DNA of 35,888 nucleotides from Nitrospira sp. (GTDB lineage: Bacteria > Nitrospirota > Nitrospiria > Nitrospirales > UBA8639): positions 53,801-89,688 of the forward strand of contig JAPPLK010000094.1 of NCBI GenBank assembly GCA_028819435.1, written 5' to 3'. Shown one piece after another: positions 1-8,818 of this stretch (position 1 is its first letter; every line of letters starts with the position of its first letter). The notes under the pieces were generated by a model. The model made no database searches. It worked only from the letters and a program-made list of their open reading frames with translations, and was not told the DNA's origin. A program made the position numbers and the translations under genes.

Positions 1-2308
1 AGGATTCGGCCGACGCACGCGGCAGGGGGCCATCCTTGGTAATATCCCGCACAAAGACCATCAGTTTCGAAATGGCCGTATTGAAACTCATCTCATCGAG
101 GTCCTGCATCACCCCCTGAATCGTCCTGGCAGTGAGCCGCGCCTGATCAGACGTTCCATTTCCCTCGACAATCGCGTCTTCGCCCGCTACGAGACGATAG
201 GCGCGCTGCAGGAGCCGCGCCACGCCCGGGATGGACTCGGACGACCAGGGTGCGCCCTTTTCCAACGGCCCCATGAACATTTCATACAGCCGCAACGCAT
301 CAGTCCCGTACTCGGCAATGATCTCATCCGGATTCACCACGTTGCCGCGGCTTTTCGACATCTTCTCCGTGACTTCCTCCAATACCAACCCGTCAAGCGC
401 CGGGTGCAACGGCGTCCCCTTTTCCCACCGCACGTCCTGAGAAGCCACCCAACGGGCTTTGACTTCCTCCCCCGTCTTGTTGTGGACCGGGGTTTCATGG
501 TCAAGACGCACCTCCGTTGCGGGATACGCTTGCGCCTCGAAGGCGGGGGCATCGGAGAGATTGTCGTCGAAATAGCGATAGCTGTGCCCCAGGATCATAC
601 CCGGGTTCAACAACTTCTGAAATGGTTCGGGCGTGTGCACCAGCCCGAGGTCATACAGCACCTTATGCCAAAACCGTGAATAGAGCAGGTGCAGGACCGC
701 GTGCTCGGCTCCGCCAACGTACAAATCCACCGGCATCCAATACTGTTCGGCGTCTTGGGACCATGGCTCGCGGGCATTCCGGGGATCGCAAAAGCGAAGG
801 TAATACCAACAACTGCCGGCCCACTGGGGCATGGTGTTGGTGTCACGGAGAGCCTTCTGCCGGGTCTGGGGATCCGTCACTTCCACCCAATCACGCACAC
901 GAGCCAGCGGGGGTTCGAACTCCCCGCTCGGGCGAAAATCCTCCAACTCGGGAAGTAACACCGGCAACTCGGATTCCGGAACGAGTGTCGTCGTACCGTC
1001 TTCCAGGTACAGCACGGGAAACGGTTCGCCCCAATACCGCTGCCGGCTGAAGAGCCAATCGCGCAGTTTGTAGTTCACGGTCTTCTCGCCCTTGCCGTGT
1101 TGCGCCAGCCACTCGCACATGCGGGTCTTGGCTTCGGGAGTGGACAAGCCGTCCAAAAACCCGGAATTCACGTTCGTGCCGTCGCCCGTATACGCTTCAA
1201 TGGAAACCTCGCCGCCGGACACGACTTCGACAATCGGTAACTGCATCTGCTTCGCAAAGGCATAATCCCGCGTATCGTGCGCCGGCACCGCCATAATCGC
1301 GCCGGTTCCATAGGTGGCCAACACGTAATCCGCAATCCAGATCGGGATAGGCTTACCCGTAACCGGATGCACGGCACACGCTCCGGTGAACACCCCGGTC
1401 TTCTCGCCCAGTTCGGCCACGCGCGCCCGTTCGCTCCGGCGGGAGACCTCTTCCACGTAGGCTTCCACCGCCGGACGCTGTTCAGGCGTCGTGATGGCCG
1501 TCACGAACGAATGCTCCGGGGCCAGGACCATGTACGTGGCCCCGAACAGGGTATCGGGACGGGTGGTAAACACCTCGATCAAGTGCTGCGCATGTCCTGC
1601 GACATCAAAGAAAATCTTCGCGCCCTCCGAACGGCCGACCCACTCCCGCTGCATCCGCTTGATGGATTCGGGCCAATCCACCAACTCCAGATCATCGATC
1701 AACCGCTCGGCATAGGCCGTGATGCGCAGCATCCACTGCCGCATGGGTACCCGCACCACCGGATGCCCGCCGATCTCGCTCTTCCCGTCGATCACTTCCT
1801 CGTTGGCCAGCACGGTGCCCAGGGCCGGGCACCAATTCACCGGGACTTCCGCCAGATACGCGAGCCCCTTTTCATAGAGCTTCCGGAAAATCCACTGCGT
1901 CCATCGCACGTATTGAGGGTCCGTGGTATCGAGTTCCCGTGACCAGTCGTAATCCATGCCCAGAGCCTGGAATTGCCGTTTGAAGTTTGCAATATTCCGC
2001 TTCGTGGTCTCACGCGGATGGGTTCCGGTTTTAATCGCGTATTGCTCCGCCGGCAGACCGAAGGCGTCCCATCCCATGGGGTGCAGCACGTTCCAGCCCC
2101 GCATCCGCTTGTAGCGGGCGATGATATCGGTCGCGATATAGCCTTTGGGATGACCGACGTGGAGTCCGGCCCCGGAAGGATACGGGAACATATCGAGGAC
2201 GTAAAACTTGGGCTTGGTCGGATCGATGTCAGAACGAAACGGCTGATGCTCGCGCCAGTAGGCTTGCCACTTCTTTTCAATGGCTTGGTGATTGTAGAAT
2301 TTGGACAT
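1..2308 (-). CDS. leuS: Leucyl-tRNA synthetase, 3' end cut by window
   Basis: Charges tRNA-Leu with leucine in the cytoplasm. The reading frame runs from the ATG at 2308 off the left window edge without a stop, so 769 codons are visible of a usual 820-880. The product starts [18 protein letters not shown], followed by the class I HIGH-type segment ([15 protein letters not shown]), the editing (CP1) region with its [12 protein letters not shown] motif, and a catalytic-core stretch ([18 protein letters not shown]). These are diagnostic of bacterial LeuRS. The start is fixed by homology; no strong ribosome-binding site precedes it. A 169-bp MITE lies 12 bp upstream of the ATG, so the original leader is interrupted. 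A decayed copy of the 5' end lies near 19.5 kb. Confidence 0.97.
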   Translation of the reverse strand, partial: MSKFYNHQAIEKKWQAYWREHQPFRSDIDPTKPKFYVLDMFPYPSGAGLHVGHPKGYIATDIIARYKRMRGWNVLHPMGWDAFGLPAEQYAIKTGTHPRETTKRNIANFKRQFQALGMDYDWSRELDTTDPQYVRWTQWIFRKLYEKGLAYLAEVPVNWCPALGTVLANEEVIDGKSEIGGHPVVRVPMRQWMLRITAYAERLIDDLELVDWPESIKRMQREWVGRSEGAKIFFDVAGHAQHLIEVFTTRPDTLFGATYMVLAPEHSFVTAITTPEQRPAVEAYVEEVSRRSERARVAELGEKTGVFTGACAVHPVTGKPIPIWIADYVLATYGTGAIMAVPAHDTRDYAFAKQMQLPIVEVVSGGEVSIEAYTGDGTNVNSGFLDGLSTPEAKTRMCEWLAQHGKGEKTVNYKLRDWLFSRQRYWGEPFPVLYLEDGTTTLVPESELPVLLPELEDFRPSGEFEPPLARVRDWVEVTDPQTRQKALRDTNTMPQWAGSCWYYLRFCDPRNAREPWSQDAEQYWMPVDLYVGGAEHAVLHLLYSRFWHKVLYDLGLVHTPEPFQKLLNPGMILGHSYRYFDDNLSDAPAFEAQAYPATEVRLDHETPVHNKTGEEVKARWVASQDVRWEKGTPLHPALDGLVLEEVTEKMSKSRGNVVNPDEIIAEYGTDALRLYEMFMGPLEKGAPWSSESIPGVARLLQRAYRLVAGEDAIVEGNGTSDQARLTARTIQGVMQDLDEMSFNTAISKLMVFVRDITKDGPLPRASAES

Positions 2309-2320
2309 GGGCCGGATAAA

Positions 2321-2489
2321 GGAACCTCTGATTTAGTGCACTATCGGGCGCATGGCTGCGTTGTGTCCTCGCTCAACCCTCACCTATCTCTCTGATAAGC
2401 TTCGGGTTTCGCTCCGGGACGCCTTGCCCTGCATCCCGCTATCACACTAAACATGTCCTCGACGTTCTTAATCGGGGATCAGAGGTTCC
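2321..2489. mobile_element. 169-bp MITE-like insertion in the leuS leader
   Basis: A 169-bp segment has perfect 12-bp terminal inverted repeats (GGAACCTCTGAT at the left, its complement at the right). It is flanked by a 4-bp direct repeat TAAA (2317-2320 and 2490-2493), as expected for a target-site duplication. It has no coding capacity. The decayed leuS leader at 19.6 kb reads straight through the same site with a single TAAA, giving an empty-site comparison. The element is therefore a non-autonomous transposon inserted 12 bp before the leuS start. The parent IS family was not identified. Confidence 0.88.
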
Positions 2490-2677
2490 TAAACGCGCTC
2501 GGGCAATGTTCACCACGCGCCTAGGATGAAAAAATGTACCACAGCGACAGACGGCCGACAAGATAAGCGTCACCCTCGCACCGAGCGCCCCCACCATTCC
2601 CTGCGCTTGCAATCTCCGGTACAATTCCTCATGCAATACCAACCCGAGTGCCAAAGATGGTGGCCCCATACACGTGC

Positions 2678-2706
2678 TTGACACCTCCGCATGAAACGAA
2701 TAAGAT
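2678..2706 (+). promoter_or_regulatory. Sigma-70-type promoter for the secreted small protein
   Basis: TTGACA at 2678-2683 and TAAGAT at 2701-2706 are separated by 17 bp. This near-consensus promoter lies about 85 bp upstream of the ATG at 2792, leaving a long leader of unknown role. Confidence 0.7.
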
Positions 2707-2791
2707 TAGCTTTCTTTCTCCAGGGAAATGGTTTATTCGGGAATGCATGTCTTTATCGTCCATAACCTGTTTTAACAAAAGGAGCGGAATT

Positions 2792-3148
2792 ATGAAGAGT
2801 ATTCGCCTTCTTCTTATTGCGGTCGCGGGTACTGCCTTGATGGCGTCAATGGCGTATGCGAATCCAGGGATGTTGCCCGCACATCCGGGGTATCCCGCTA
2901 CGGATACCAAATCTCCGGTCGACGGGACGCGGACCAGCCATGATGCCGGCCAAGGGAATGCCGTTGGTTCAAAAGCCTCGATGGCCGCATCTTCAACCGC
3001 TGATGGCGCTGCCATGAACAATACGAGCGACCAAAATCGTGCTCGGGTGACGAAATCGCAAGGCGCCGGGCGTTTGCCGGAAGTTGAAGGGGCCTTGAAC
3101 ACGGTGGATATCAACCCGGGCGGTGCCACGTCGACGGTCATTAAGTAA
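2792..3148 (+). CDS. Small secreted protein of unknown function (118 aa)
   Basis: The product is not recognised. It begins with a typical Sec signal peptide (MKSIRLLLIAVAGTALMASMAYA, cleavage probably after AYA at about residue 22). A low-complexity mature part rich in Gly, Ala, Ser, Thr and Asn follows, with no cysteine and no membrane segment. The ATG at 2792 was chosen over upstream in-frame starts because an AAAAGGAGCG ribosome-binding site precedes it and it places the signal peptide at the N-terminus. The gene is a complete monocistronic unit, with a strong promoter at 2678-2706 and a strong hairpin terminator directly after the stop. It is probably an abundant periplasmic or exported protein, but this is inference. 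Confidence 0.8.
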   Translation: MKSIRLLLIAVAGTALMASMAYANPGMLPAHPGYPATDTKSPVDGTRTSHDAGQGNAVGSKASMAASSTADGAAMNNTSDQNRARVTKSQGAGRLPEVEGALNTVDINPGGATSTVIK

Positions 3149-3174
3149 ACGTTTTTGAATCGATGAAATCGCAA

Positions 3175-3208
3175 GGGAGGCTATCGGAGAGATAGCCTCC
3201 CTTTTTTT
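3175..3208 (+). terminator. Rho-independent terminator
   Basis: A perfect 11-bp stem (GGGAGGCTATC, 3175-3185, pairing with 3191-3201), a 5-nt loop and a run of seven T residues lie 26 bp after the stop of the 118-aa secreted protein gene. Confidence 0.93.
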
Positions 3209-3286
3209 CGCCGGGAACGCGGAACGTTCGTTCCTCGCCCGCGCCGCTATCCCTCCTCTGTCATCCCTGTATGGGCTCACTCATTC

Positions 3287-3320
3287 CCTTCGACTTCGCT
3301 TCGCTACGCTCAGGACAGGC
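3287..3320. repeat. REP-like intergenic repeat
   Basis: The motif CCTTCGACTTCGCTTCGCT, followed by ACGCTCAGGACAGGC, is a dispersed intergenic repeat type. A close relative lies inside uvrA at about 7088-7117, where it is translated. Confidence 0.6.
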
Positions 3321-3370
3321 GTTGACAGAATGTAGGGCTGGCCTCACCAGAATTATCATCCCTGTCTGTG

Positions 3371-4384
3371 TTAGCTGAACAGGTCAGGGTCGGTCTTGCT
3401 GCGGCCGAAGTGCCGGAAGGCTTTGGCAGTGAGTTGGCGGCCGCGGGCCGTGCGGTCCAGGTAGCCGGCCTGGAGGAGAAAGGGTTCGTATACGTCTTCG
3501 AGCGTAGCCTTTTCTTCCCGGACCGCGGTGGCCAAGGCTTCGACGCCCACGGGCCCGCCGTTGAATTTGTCGAGGATGGTCAGGAGGATTTTGCGGTCCA
3601 TTTCATCGAATCCTGCGTCGTCCACACCCAGCCAGTGCAGCGCGTCCTGCGCCACCTGGCGGGTAATCACGCCTTGGGCCTTAACGTCGGCGAAGTCCCG
3701 GACCCGCCGGATGAGCCGGTTGGCAATGCGCGGGGTCCCACGCGCGCGCTGGCTGATTTCCTCCGCGCCGCCGGGTTCGATGGTCACGTTCAACAGGCCG
3801 GCTGACCGGTTGACGATGGCTTCCAGTTCCTCCGCCGTATAGAAGTCGAGCCGGTACACCAGTCCGAACCGTTCCCTGAGCGGGGAGGTGAGCGCGCCCG
3901 CCTTGGTCGTGGCGCCCACCAGGGTGAACGGCGGCAGGTCCAGTTTCATGGTGCGGGTGGCCGGGCCCTGGCCAATGACGAGGTCGATCTGGAAGTCCTC
4001 CATGGCGGGGTACAGGGCTTCTTCCACGGCCGCGGGCAGGCGGTGGATTTCGTCGATGAACAGCACGTCGTGGTCCTGCAGGTTCGCCAGGATCGCAGCC
4101 AAGTCGCCGGCGTGGTTCAGGACAAGCCCGGAGGTTGACCGGATGCCGCCGCCCATTTCCCTGGCGATGACGTGCGCGATAGTGGTCTTGCCCAGGCCGG
4201 GCGGGCCGTAGAAGATGGCGTGATCCAGGGGTTCGCCGCGGCCTTTGGCCGCCTGGATGCAGACCCGCAACGATTCCTTCATGCGCTCCTGGCCGGTGTA
4301 TTCGTCCAGGGTCTGCGGGCGCAGGGTGCCTTCGGTGTTCTGTTCTTCTTCCAGGAGGTGGTCGGTGACGATGCGGTCTTCCAT
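3371..4384 (-). CDS. ruvB: Holliday junction branch-migration ATPase RuvB
   Basis: RuvB is the hexameric AAA+ motor that, with RuvA, drives branch migration of Holliday junctions. The 337-residue product has the usual family length. It shows Walker A (GPPGLGKT, about residues 60-67), Walker B with the RuvB signature (FIDEIHRL, about 110-117), the sensor stretch [20 protein letters not shown], and the C-terminal winged-helix DNA-binding domain ([30 protein letters not shown], shown only as a landmark near residue 280). The frame is open upstream to 4504, but that extension is low-complexity and overlaps REP-like palindromes at 4403-4484. The ATG at 4384, giving [10 protein letters not shown], therefore fits the family better. 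ruvA and ruvC are not adjacent. Confidence 0.95.
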   Translation of the reverse strand: MEDRIVTDHLLEEEQNTEGTLRPQTLDEYTGQERMKESLRVCIQAAKGRGEPLDHAIFYGPPGLGKTTIAHVIAREMGGGIRSTSGLVLNHAGDLAAILANLQDHDVLFIDEIHRLPAAVEEALYPAMEDFQIDLVIGQGPATRTMKLDLPPFTLVGATTKAGALTSPLRERFGLVYRLDFYTAEELEAIVNRSAGLLNVTIEPGGAEEISQRARGTPRIANRLIRRVRDFADVKAQGVITRQVAQDALHWLGVDDAGFDEMDRKILLTILDKFNGGPVGVEALATAVREEKATLEDVYEPFLLQAGYLDRTARGRQLTAKAFRHFGRSKTDPDLFS

Positions 4385-4402
4385 GAACGAAGCGCCCGGA
4401 TT

Positions 4403-4484
4403 CGGGACGGCACAGGGGCCGTCCCCTACGATGCTCATGATGCCTTTGTCTTGTAGGGACAACCCCCTGTGGTTGCCCTCCGAC
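4403..4484. repeat. Pair of oppositely oriented REP-like palindromes
   Basis: Two related palindromes lie upstream of ruvB. One, at 4403-4429, has GGGACGGC pairing with GCCGTCCC. The other, at 4452-4478, is built on GTAGGGACAACCCCCTGTGG. A copy of the second lies at 8030-8056 after uvrA. The shared core and the head-to-head arrangement resemble bacterial REP pairs. Confidence 0.65.
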
Positions 4485-4573
4485 CACGGAATGTCCTGAA
4501 TCATTCGGGACGGCGCGGAGCATTGCCCGGGGGTGAGCGGTGCCTCACCCTGCAGTCGGTTTGCGGATGGGGA

Positions 4574-5110
4574 TTACGGGAGCGTGAATTCGACGTTGAT
4601 GTCCCGCCCCAGGTAATTCACGAGAAAGCCCTGATTCTGGTAGTTCAACATGGCGCCCATGACGTTTTCGTCCCCGAAGTCTTCGGGCCCCAGCAGTTCC
4701 CGGATTTCCTTCGCGCTCTGGGCCGTGAGCACGCGCCGGAAAATGCCCCGCGTCTTATGCACGAAGCGGTTGTTGATGAAGATCAGCGTGACGCGGCCAT
4801 CCATGATCTGCACGCCAGCCATGGCACCGGTGGGATTCGATTGATCCCACAGCAGCACGAAAACGCCTTCCTGTTCGGCGCGGACCCCGGAGATTTTTTC
4901 GTTGATCAGCATTTCCACGGCGTCGATTTCCGAATCTCCCAGCTTGACGCCGTACAGGGATACCAAGGTGCTATCGACGTTCTCGGGTTTCTGCACGTTG
5001 TTTCTCGTGAGTTCGTATTTCCTGGCCTTGGCCACGGCGTCGGGGGTAACGATCATGGTCCCCCCGAGGCCCACTAACAGGGCCAATGCGATCATTGACA
5101 GTATGCGCAT
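4574..5110 (-). CDS. Secreted hypothetical protein (178 aa)
   Basis: Function is not recognised. The N-terminus is a signal peptide (MRILSMIALALLVGLGGTMIV, cleavage probably after the VAKA-type site near residue 28). A soluble mixed alpha/beta domain follows, containing the stretches LYGVKLGDSEIDAVEMLI and VQIMDGRVTLIFINN. The segment around KLGDSEIDAVEML resembles small outer-membrane assembly-type repeats (BamE/SmpA-like KxGMS motif), but only weakly. The start at 5110 is supported by a very good GGGGGAGGAGAA ribosome-binding site; the frame stays open upstream but without signal-peptide character. The protein probably acts in the periplasm. It is transcribed divergently from uvrA. Confidence 0.8.
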   Translation of the reverse strand: MRILSMIALALLVGLGGTMIVTPDAVAKARKYELTRNNVQKPENVDSTLVSLYGVKLGDSEIDAVEMLINEKISGVRAEQEGVFVLLWDQSNPTGAMAGVQIMDGRVTLIFINNRFVHKTRGIFRRVLTAQSAKEIRELLGPEDFGDENVMGAMLNYQNQGFLVNYLGRDINVEFTLP

Positions 5111-5271
5111 GGAATTCTCCTCCCCCAGTCTGGTAAAAGACGCTCGCTTTCGTGATGAATGGGAATATGAATCACGAGTGCTGGATTCGCGTGTGCTGGC
5201 ACACCATGCCACCGCGACATTACTCTGATTGTAACGAACGGCCTGCATATAAGCAAATGGTCCGGTGTGGC

Positions 5272-5299
5272 ATGACAGAATAGCGCACTGTGGTATATT
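5272..5299 (+). promoter_or_regulatory. Candidate promoter of uvrA
   Basis: ATGACA (5272-5277) and TATATT (5294-5299) are separated by 16 bp, upstream of uvrA. No clear LexA-type palindrome is visible. Confidence 0.4.
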
Positions 5300-5366
5300 C
5301 TGTATATTTTAGCGGGCCTCTGTGCCCATGTTTCTCAGCCGACATGCGCAAGCCGCTACCGGACCC

Positions 5367-8015
5367 ATGAGCCAGACGATTCATATCAAAGGGGCGCGCG
5401 AGCATAACCTGAAGAACCTCGACGTGGTGCTGCCGCGCGATCAGTTGGTGGTGGTCACGGGGTTGAGCGGCTCCGGCAAGTCCTCGCTGAGTTTCGACAC
5501 GATTTATGCCGAGGGGCAGCGGCGGTACGTGGAATCGTTGTCGGCCTACGCGCGTCAGTTCCTCGAACAGATGGGCAAGCCCGACGTGGATTCCATCGAG
5601 GGCTTGTCGCCCGCCATTTCCATCGAGCAGAAGAGTACCAGCCACAATCCCCGGTCCACGGTGGGCACGGTGACGGAGATTTATGATTACCTGCGCCTGC
5701 TGTTCGCACGGGTGGGCCGGCCGTTTTGCGTGAACTGCGGACAGCCGATCACGGCGCAGACCGTACAGCAGATGGTGGATGCCATCGGCGCGTTGCCGGC
5801 GGGGTCTCGGTTTCAGATCCTGGCGCCCATCGTGCGCGGCCGCAAGGGCGAGTATCGCAAAGAGTTGGCCGACGCCCGGCGCGCGGGCTACGTGCGGGTC
5901 CGCATCGACGGCATGATCGTCGGGCTGGACGAGGCGATCTCGCTGGATAAGCAGCGGAAGCATACGATCGAGATCGTCGTGGATCGCCTGGTGATGAAGG
6001 ACGACGAGTCATTGCAACGGCGGCTGGCGGATTCGGTGGAGACGGCCCTGAAGTTGACCCAGGGCCTGGTCGGGGTGCTGGGGGAGACGGACGAGGTCAC
6101 GCTGTACAGCGAGGAGTTGGCGTGCATCACGTGCGGGGTGAGTTATCCGGAGCTGGCCCCGCGGGTGTTTTCGTTCAACAGCCCGCACGGCGCGTGTCCC
6201 GCGTGCGACGGGATCGGCTACGAGGTGTCCGCGTGCCCGGAGGGACAGGAGTATTCCGAGAGCTACCGCTGCCCGGTGTGCCGGGGGACGCGGCTGAAGG
6301 CAGAGAGCCTGGCCGTGAAGGTGGGCGATAAATCCATTGCCGAGGTCACGCAGTTGTCGATCCGCGAGGCCGTACCGTTTTTCGCGGACCTGGAGTTGAA
6401 CGAGCGGGAACGCATGATCGGCCGGCGAATCCTGAAGGAGATCCGGGAACGACTGGAGTTTCTCTTGAACGTGGGGTTGGATTACCTGACCCTGGACCGG
6501 GCGGCCGCGACCCTGTCGGGCGGGGAAGGGCAGCGCATCCGGCTGGCGACCCAGATCGGGTCCGGGCTGGTGGGGGTGTTGTACATCCTGGATGAGCCAA
6601 GCATCGGCCTGCACCAGCGTGACAATCATCGCCTGCTGCAAACCCTGCTACGGTTGCGCGACCTGGGCAACACCGTGCTGGTGGTGGAGCACGACGCCGA
6701 GACCATGCGCGTGGCGGATCATATCGTGGACATGGGGCCCGGCGCCGGCGTGTACGGCGGATCGATCGTGGCGCAGGGTTCGCCCGCGGAGGTGATGCGG
6801 CATCCCGATTCGCTCACCGGGCAGTACCTGCGCGGGGAGAAACGGGTAGCGTTGCCCGCGCGCGCGCGCCGGGCGAAAAAATTCCTCACCGTGGTCGGGG
6901 CTGACAAGCATAATCTTCAATCGGTGACCGCGAAGTTCCCGCTGGGATTGTTGACGTGCGTCACAGGCGTGTCCGGGTCCGGCAAGAGTACCCTGATGCT
7001 GGAGGTCCTGTTCCCGTCGCTGTCGTCGCGGCTGTCCCATAGGCCTGCCCTGGGCGTAGGGCGGCGGCGTGGAGGCGAAGGAAGCGTCCTTCGACTTCGC
7101 TCTCGCTACGCTCAGGATGAACGGGAGGAGAAGCCGTCGGCCCGACGCGGAGCCGAAGGGCCTGCCTTGGGCAAAGCCGAAGGGAAACCCCGGATGGAAG
7201 GCTGCCGGGCGCTGAACGGGGCCGACGCCCTGGACAAGGTGATCGATATCGATCAGTCACCGATCGGCCGCACGCCGCGCTCCAATCCCGCCACCTACAC
7301 GGGTGTGTTCACGTTTATCCGCGACCTGTTCGCCGGGCTGCCGGAGTCGCGCGTACGCGGGTACCGGCCCGGGCGCTACAGTTTCAACGTGAAGGGCGGC
7401 CGGTGCGAGGCCTGCCAGGGCGGCGGGTTGCTGAAAATCGAAATGCATTTTCTGCCGGACGTGTACGTGACCTGCGAGGCCTGCAAGGGGCGGCGGTACA
7501 ACCGCGAAACGCTGGACGTGCGGCATAAGGGCAAGAATATCGCGGACGTGTTGGACATGACCGTGGCGGAGGCGCAGGACTTTTTCGCGCACGTCCCGGC
7601 GATTTCCAGGAAACTGCAGACGCTGGCGGACGTGGGCTTGCACTACGTCAAGCTGGGGCAGTCCGCCACCACGTTGTCCGGGGGAGAGGCGCAACGCGTG
7701 AAACTGAGCCGCGAGCTATCCAAGCGGCCCACGGGCCGGACCCTGTACCTGTTGGACGAGCCGACGACCGGATTGCATTTTGCTGACGTGCAACGCCTGC
7801 TCGACGTGTTGAACCGGTTGGTGGAACACGGAAATACCGTGCTCGTGATCGAACACAACCTGGACGTGATCCGCAATGCGGACTGGATCCTGGACCTGGG
7901 GCCGGACGGCGGGAACGCCGGCGGGCGGATCGTGGATGAAGGCCCGCCGGCCGAATTGATCAAATCCGGCACTTCCTGGACCGCGCAAGTGCTGCGCGAC
8001 GACCAAGGCGCGTGA
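5367..8015 (+). CDS. uvrA: UvrA excinuclease subunit, with an internal deletion and a repeat-derived insertion
   Basis: UvrA is the DNA damage-sensing ABC ATPase of nucleotide excision repair, handing lesions to UvrB. Both ATPase halves are present: Walker [10 protein letters not shown] near residue 32 and GVSGSGKST near 534; signatures [13 protein letters not shown] and [13 protein letters not shown]; Walker [16 protein letters not shown] and [14 protein letters not shown]. The UvrB-binding region (about 120-245) is present, as is the zinc motif C253-C256...C277-C280. There are two oddities. Only 22 residues separate C280 from the next CPVC (C302), where family members usually have over 100. 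Residues about 555-615 are repeat-derived low-complexity sequence inserted between Walker A2 and [12 protein letters not shown]. The ATG at 5367 gives the canonical [17 protein letters not shown]; the frame is open to a GTG at 5322. Confidence 0.93.
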   Translation: MSQTIHIKGAREHNLKNLDVVLPRDQLVVVTGLSGSGKSSLSFDTIYAEGQRRYVESLSAYARQFLEQMGKPDVDSIEGLSPAISIEQKSTSHNPRSTVGTVTEIYDYLRLLFARVGRPFCVNCGQPITAQTVQQMVDAIGALPAGSRFQILAPIVRGRKGEYRKELADARRAGYVRVRIDGMIVGLDEAISLDKQRKHTIEIVVDRLVMKDDESLQRRLADSVETALKLTQGLVGVLGETDEVTLYSEELACITCGVSYPELAPRVFSFNSPHGACPACDGIGYEVSACPEGQEYSESYRCPVCRGTRLKAESLAVKVGDKSIAEVTQLSIREAVPFFADLELNERERMIGRRILKEIRERLEFLLNVGLDYLTLDRAAATLSGGEGQRIRLATQIGSGLVGVLYILDEPSIGLHQRDNHRLLQTLLRLRDLGNTVLVVEHDAETMRVADHIVDMGPGAGVYGGSIVAQGSPAEVMRHPDSLTGQYLRGEKRVALPARARRAKKFLTVVGADKHNLQSVTAKFPLGLLTCVTGVSGSGKSTLMLEVLFPSLSSRLSHRPALGVGRRRGGEGSVLRLRSRYAQDEREEKPSARRGAEGPALGKAEGKPRMEGCRALNGADALDKVIDIDQSPIGRTPRSNPATYTGVFTFIRDLFAGLPESRVRGYRPGRYSFNVKGGRCEACQGGGLLKIEMHFLPDVYVTCEACKGRRYNRETLDVRHKGKNIADVLDMTVAEAQDFFAHVPAISRKLQTLADVGLHYVKLGQSATTLSGGEAQRVKLSRELSKRPTGRTLYLLDEPTTGLHFADVQRLLDVLNRLVEHGNTVLVIEHNLDVIRNADWILDLGPDGGNAGGRIVDEGPPAELIKSGTSWTAQVLRDDQGA
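7036..7200. repeat. Intergenic-type repeat embedded in frame in uvrA
   Basis: This stretch contains the CCTTCGACTTCGCTCTCGCT / ACGCTCAGGA repeat also found between genes at 3287-3320. Two near-identical GGCCTGCCCTGGGC-type units (about 7040 and 7158) bracket the inner part. It is translated as Arg/Gly-rich sequence with no counterpart in ordinary UvrA. Confidence 0.7.
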
Positions 8016-8029
8016 CGCTGCCTCCCTCC

Positions 8030-8058
8030 TGTAGGGACAACCCCCTGTGGTTGTCCGA
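8030..8058. repeat. REP-like palindrome after uvrA
   Basis: GTAGGGACAACCCCCTGTGG followed by TTGTCC forms a GGACAACC/GGTTGTCC palindrome. It is nearly identical to the copy at 4452-4478 and lies between the convergent uvrA and the gene at 8081. Confidence 0.65.
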
Positions 8059-8080
8059 CCCCAGCAAACAGCGCGCCGGC

Positions 8081-8416
8081 TCACACAAGACCAATGAGGG
8101 CCAACAGGACCAGCGTGCCGAGCATGTAGGGAATCATGCAGGCATACACGACCATTCGTAGCGGAGCGATGCCCGTAACGGCCGCATGGCGGGTTTGATG
8201 CTCTTTGTAGATGAATTCATAGACCAGGATGATGACCGCGCCGGTGAGGGTCACGACGCGACTCGACCGAGGCCACGTATAGATTCCACTGAGCAGGAAG
8301 TCCATCGTAAAGAACCCGCTCCAAGCCGACAGGAGCACGGCCAGCACGAGGCTGACTATCGCCGATAGGGGCAGTTTCCCGAATCCTGTGGCTCGTGCGT
8401 CCGGAATGGGGTTCAC
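8081..8416 (-). CDS. Small inner-membrane protein, three predicted TM helices (111 aa)
   Basis: The family is not recognised. After a short polar N-terminus there are three hydrophobic segments: about residues 17-40 (LSAIVSLVLAVLLSAWSGFF), 51-68 (VVTLTGAVIILVYEFIY) and 88-110 (VVYACMIPYMLGTLVLLALI). The middle loop (KEHQTRHAAVTGIAP) is basic. It starts at a GTG at 8416 without a strong ribosome-binding site. It lies 18 bp downstream of the zinc-finger gene at 8435 on the same strand, so the two may be co-transcribed. It is convergent with uvrA. Confidence 0.7.
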   Translation of the reverse strand: MNPIPDARATGFGKLPLSAIVSLVLAVLLSAWSGFFTMDFLLSGIYTWPRSSRVVTLTGAVIILVYEFIYKEHQTRHAAVTGIAPLRMVVYACMIPYMLGTLVLLALIGLV

Positions 8417-8434
8417 CGCTGTGGAGGTCTATGT

Positions 8435-8683
8435 CTATTGTGCGGATTTTGCGAGCGTGTGCTCGCAATTGAGACACACGCGGGGCCGTCGTTTGAGGTA
8501 TGACACCTTGCCGCTGACGAGACAGGCATAGTGGACAAATCGGTTGCAGACGGAACAGCGTTCCCAGCCCCCCTTGAGCATGGTGGTGTTGCGATACAGG
8601 ACCTGGTTGCACACCCCGCAGCGTTCAGGCTCGATGCCCAGGAGCAGGGATTCCCATTCGCCTGCGCGATTCCGGATACTCAT
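8435..8683 (-). CDS. Small multi-CxxC zinc-binding protein (82 aa)
   Basis: The family is not recognised. Three CxxC pairs (CGVC near residue 22, CSVC near 43, CLNC near 70) plus an HYAC at about 51-54 give enough ligands for two zinc sites. The spacing is like a treble-clef or RING/PHD-type cross-brace. The WERCSVCNRFVHYACL core especially resembles PHD/RING-like fingers, which bind proteins in other systems. No membrane segment is visible. It is upstream of, and probably co-transcribed with, the three-TM protein at 8081-8416. Function is unknown. Confidence 0.72.
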   Translation of the reverse strand: MSIRNRAGEWESLLLGIEPERCGVCNQVLYRNTTMLKGGWERCSVCNRFVHYACLVSGKVSYLKRRPRVCLNCEHTLAKSAQ

Positions 8684-8818
8684 GGCCGCGAAGTATAGCC
8701 GGAGGATCGAGATAATTACAAATGCCCTTGCTTCTTGCTATTCTTGTTTGACACCCCTCCGGGCCTTTGTTAGGTTCTGATTCCCCAGAACCAGTGTAAA
8801 GAAAGACACTCCATCCCC

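Noticed and set aside
517-1118. Overlapping open frames on the plus and minus strands at the left end
   Set aside because: They are out-of-frame shadows of leuS, whose minus-strand frame encodes unmistakable LeuRS motifs across the same bases.
3368-3805. Plus-strand open frames opposite ruvB
   Set aside because: GC-rich antisense shadows of ruvB codons with no motif of their own.
4385-4504. N-terminal extension of RuvB
   Set aside because: The extra 40 codons lie in REP-like palindromes and have no RuvB similarity; [10 protein letters not shown] at 4384 gives the normal family length.
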